Below, piece by piece: positions 37,658 through 38,517 of a stretch of 38,517 bases of DNA (the first letter of the stretch is position 1; the number at the start of each line of letters is the position of its first letter). This DNA comes from Candidatus Prevotella equi (GTDB lineage: Bacteria; Bacteroidota; Bacteroidia; Bacteroidales; Bacteroidaceae). The stretch spans positions 1-38,517 of the forward strand of contig JAGHTW010000155.1 of assembly GCA_018065145.1 (NCBI GenBank), read 5' to 3'. A model generated the notes under the pieces. It was not told where the DNA came from, did no database searches, and saw nothing but the letters and a program-made list of their open reading frames with translations. The translations under genes and the position numbers were made by a program.

Positions 37658-37949
37658 ATTTGGTGAATGGATAGAGGTTAAATGGAGAGATTTGACAGAA
37701 GAAGAACGGGAATATTATGACGATGATGACATAACGAAGATGGCAGATTTTGAAACTCCTGATGACGGTGATGAAATTCTTATTTCGCAAGGAAATGGTA
37801 AATGGGTGTCCGTAGTTGTTTTTTGTAACGATGATTATGGAATAGGAGATGAGGATGGAAACGATTGGCTGGATGAGGTTGATGCTTGGATGCCATTGCC
37901 TAAAGGTTTTGTGAAAGAGCAGACTGCAGGAGAACCCAATGAAGATTGA
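37650..37949 (+). CDS. DUF551-like small protein
   Basis: A 99-residue acidic protein, overlapping the previous gene by 8 bases, with AAAGGAG upstream. WIEVKWRDLTEEE, then DDGDEILISQGNGKWVSVVV and a C-terminal DEVDAWMPLPKGF: the last is the signature ending of DUF551 ('...WMPLP.P'). Members are widespread in phages and unassigned. Unusually acidic and may act as a DNA mimic, though this is speculative. Confidence 0.7.
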   Translation: MAKFGEWIEVKWRDLTEEEREYYDDDDITKMADFETPDDGDEILISQGNGKWVSVVVFCNDDYGIGDEDGNDWLDEVDAWMPLPKGFVKEQTAGEPNED

Positions 37950-38205
37950 TGAACAAATATTTGTATACAAGGAATTGCTGGATAACGGGAAAGCATTCCT
38001 TGTTGATAGTTATGAAGATGCTGAAAGAATTATTGAAGCACTTGAAAAGTATATACCGAAAAAGCCAAATATAAAAGTTCTAAAAAGCGGTCAAAAAACA
38101 TACAATTGTCCTTCATGCGATTGCGATTACAACAGATTCTACATTGGCAAGCCATACTGTATGTATTGCGGACAGAAGATTGATTGGGAAGGAGTGGAAG
38201 AATGA
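37939..38205 (+). CDS. Zinc-ribbon small protein
   Basis: An 88-residue protein, overlapping the previous gene, with GCAGGAG upstream. The N-terminal half is helical; the C-terminal half (YNCPSCDCDYNRFYIGKPYC then MYCGQKIDW) is a two-knuckle zinc ribbon, a very common early phage type. Role unknown. Confidence 0.75.
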   Translation: MKIDEQIFVYKELLDNGKAFLVDSYEDAERIIEALEKYIPKKPNIKVLKSGQKTYNCPSCDCDYNRFYIGKPYCMYCGQKIDWEGVEE

Positions 38206-38375
38206 TATTTGCATTGATTGCAACTTGTGGACTATGTTACTTCCTTGGAATATTCACAGCTAATCATTTTACTTATCTGGATTATGCTGATGGGTATTCG
38301 AATGGATATAAGCAGGGCTACACAAACGGATATGATGATGGATATAACTGCGATGATTACAACGAGGAGGAATAA
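38202..38375 (+). CDS. Small membrane protein with GY-repeat tail
   Basis: A 57-residue protein. ATG 38202 overlaps the previous stop (ATGA) with GGAGTGG upstream; the track start 38184 is inside the previous gene. One N-terminal membrane helix (MIFALIATCGLCYFLGIFTA) precedes a four-residue repeat tail (ADGYSNGYKQGYTNGYDDGY). Such N-in/C-out proteins with xxGY tails are frequent in phage early operons and may act at the envelope. Function unknown. Confidence 0.65.
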   Translation: MIFALIATCGLCYFLGIFTANHFTYLDYADGYSNGYKQGYTNGYDDGYNCDDYNEEE

Positions 38376-38377
38376 TA

Positions 38378-38517
38378 ATGGGGTACTGGGAAAATATCTG
38401 TGAGATGCAGAAAAAGCAGACAGAAAAAGGGATCAGGACGTATGGGCAGACGCTTGAACAAAACACAAGCTTAAACGAGACGCAGCGTCTTGAATACTTA
38501 GAGGAAGAGCTTATTGA
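38378..38517 (+). CDS. MazG-like NTP pyrophosphohydrolase, N-terminal part (continues at 1)
   Basis: ATG 38378 with GAGGAGG upstream; the frame runs off the right edge and continues in phase at position 102 after the repeated block. Full length 67 residues. The start (MGYWENICEMQKKQTEKG, then IRTYGQTL) and the acidic helix after it agree with short MazG-like phage proteins. See the entry at 1-165 for function. The segment 38417-38517 is a duplicate of 1-101. Confidence 0.6.
   Translation, partial: MGYWENICEMQKKQTEKGIRTYGQTLEQNTSLNETQRLEYLEEELI
38417..38517. repeat. Terminal direct repeat, right copy (circular overlap)
   Basis: Identical to positions 1-101. It lies in the coding region of the MazG-like gene, keeps the reading frame across the join, and so marks a circular assembly rather than a phage end structure. 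Confidence 0.95.

Noticed and set aside
37386-37970. 194-residue minus-strand ORF
   Set aside because: Runs against three overlapping early genes with good ribosome sites and has none itself.

Overview
The window is a complete temperate siphophage genome. Its first and last 101 bases are identical (1-101 and 38417-38517), so the contig closes into a circle of about 38,416 bp, and one small MazG-like gene is split across the ends. Nearly every gene lies on the + strand in tight, overlapping operons with strong GGAGG ribosome sites. A Bacillus/Clostridium-type LexA box, many small proteins typical of gut clostridial phages, and A118/PBSX-type head genes point to a Bacillota host, probably a Clostridia (Lachnospiraceae-like) gut bacterium. 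The host assignment is inference.

Layout: (a) 1-1552: end of the early operon, an ArpU-like candidate late regulator, a terminator, and a small separately promoted operon with two ribbon-helix-helix-type proteins. (b) 1561-11961: late promoter 1, a ParB-DUF4417 protein, an HExxH protein, a large terminase with a fused small-subunit-like N-terminus, portal, minor capsid proteins and a set of accessory proteins. (c) 11977-25664: terminator, late promoter 2, a 5' leader that folds as a tRNA-like cloverleaf, scaffold, major capsid protein (with an apparent -1 frameshift extension), connectors, major tail protein, tail chaperones, tape measure, tail hub with an S74 chaperone domain and a 1376-residue fibre with duplicated modules. 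(d) 25666-27566: three tiny genes, a structured non-coding stretch with twin UGCG hairpins, holin, LysM amidase and a terminator. (e) 27564-29951: two tandem integrase-type sites, a large serine integrase, a small zinc-ribbon membrane protein, a LexA-box-controlled 35-residue ORF, a protease-less CI-like repressor and a divergent control region with palindromic operators. (f) 29951-38517: Cro-like regulator, Gp157, Rad52-like annealing protein, NinB-like protein, HNH, SSB, replication proteins, an iteron origin, DUF1064 nuclease, an orphan DNA methyltransferase and a run of small proteins.

How it fits together: the CI-like repressor and Cro-like protein probably compete for the TACCG-N5-CGGTA operators between them. 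The repressor is only 110 residues and has no self-cleavage domain, so SOS induction probably needs another factor. The small ORF behind the LexA box, converging on the repressor gene, is the obvious candidate antirepressor. After induction the early operon runs through replication and recombination genes to the ArpU-like protein at 182-472. That protein may then activate the two late promoters, which share a 25-bp element at the same distance from their -10 boxes.

The most novel-looking items are the LexA-box small ORF, the tRNA-like capsid leader, the capsid frameshift extension, the paired late promoters, the tandem att-like sites and the twin hairpins upstream of the holin.
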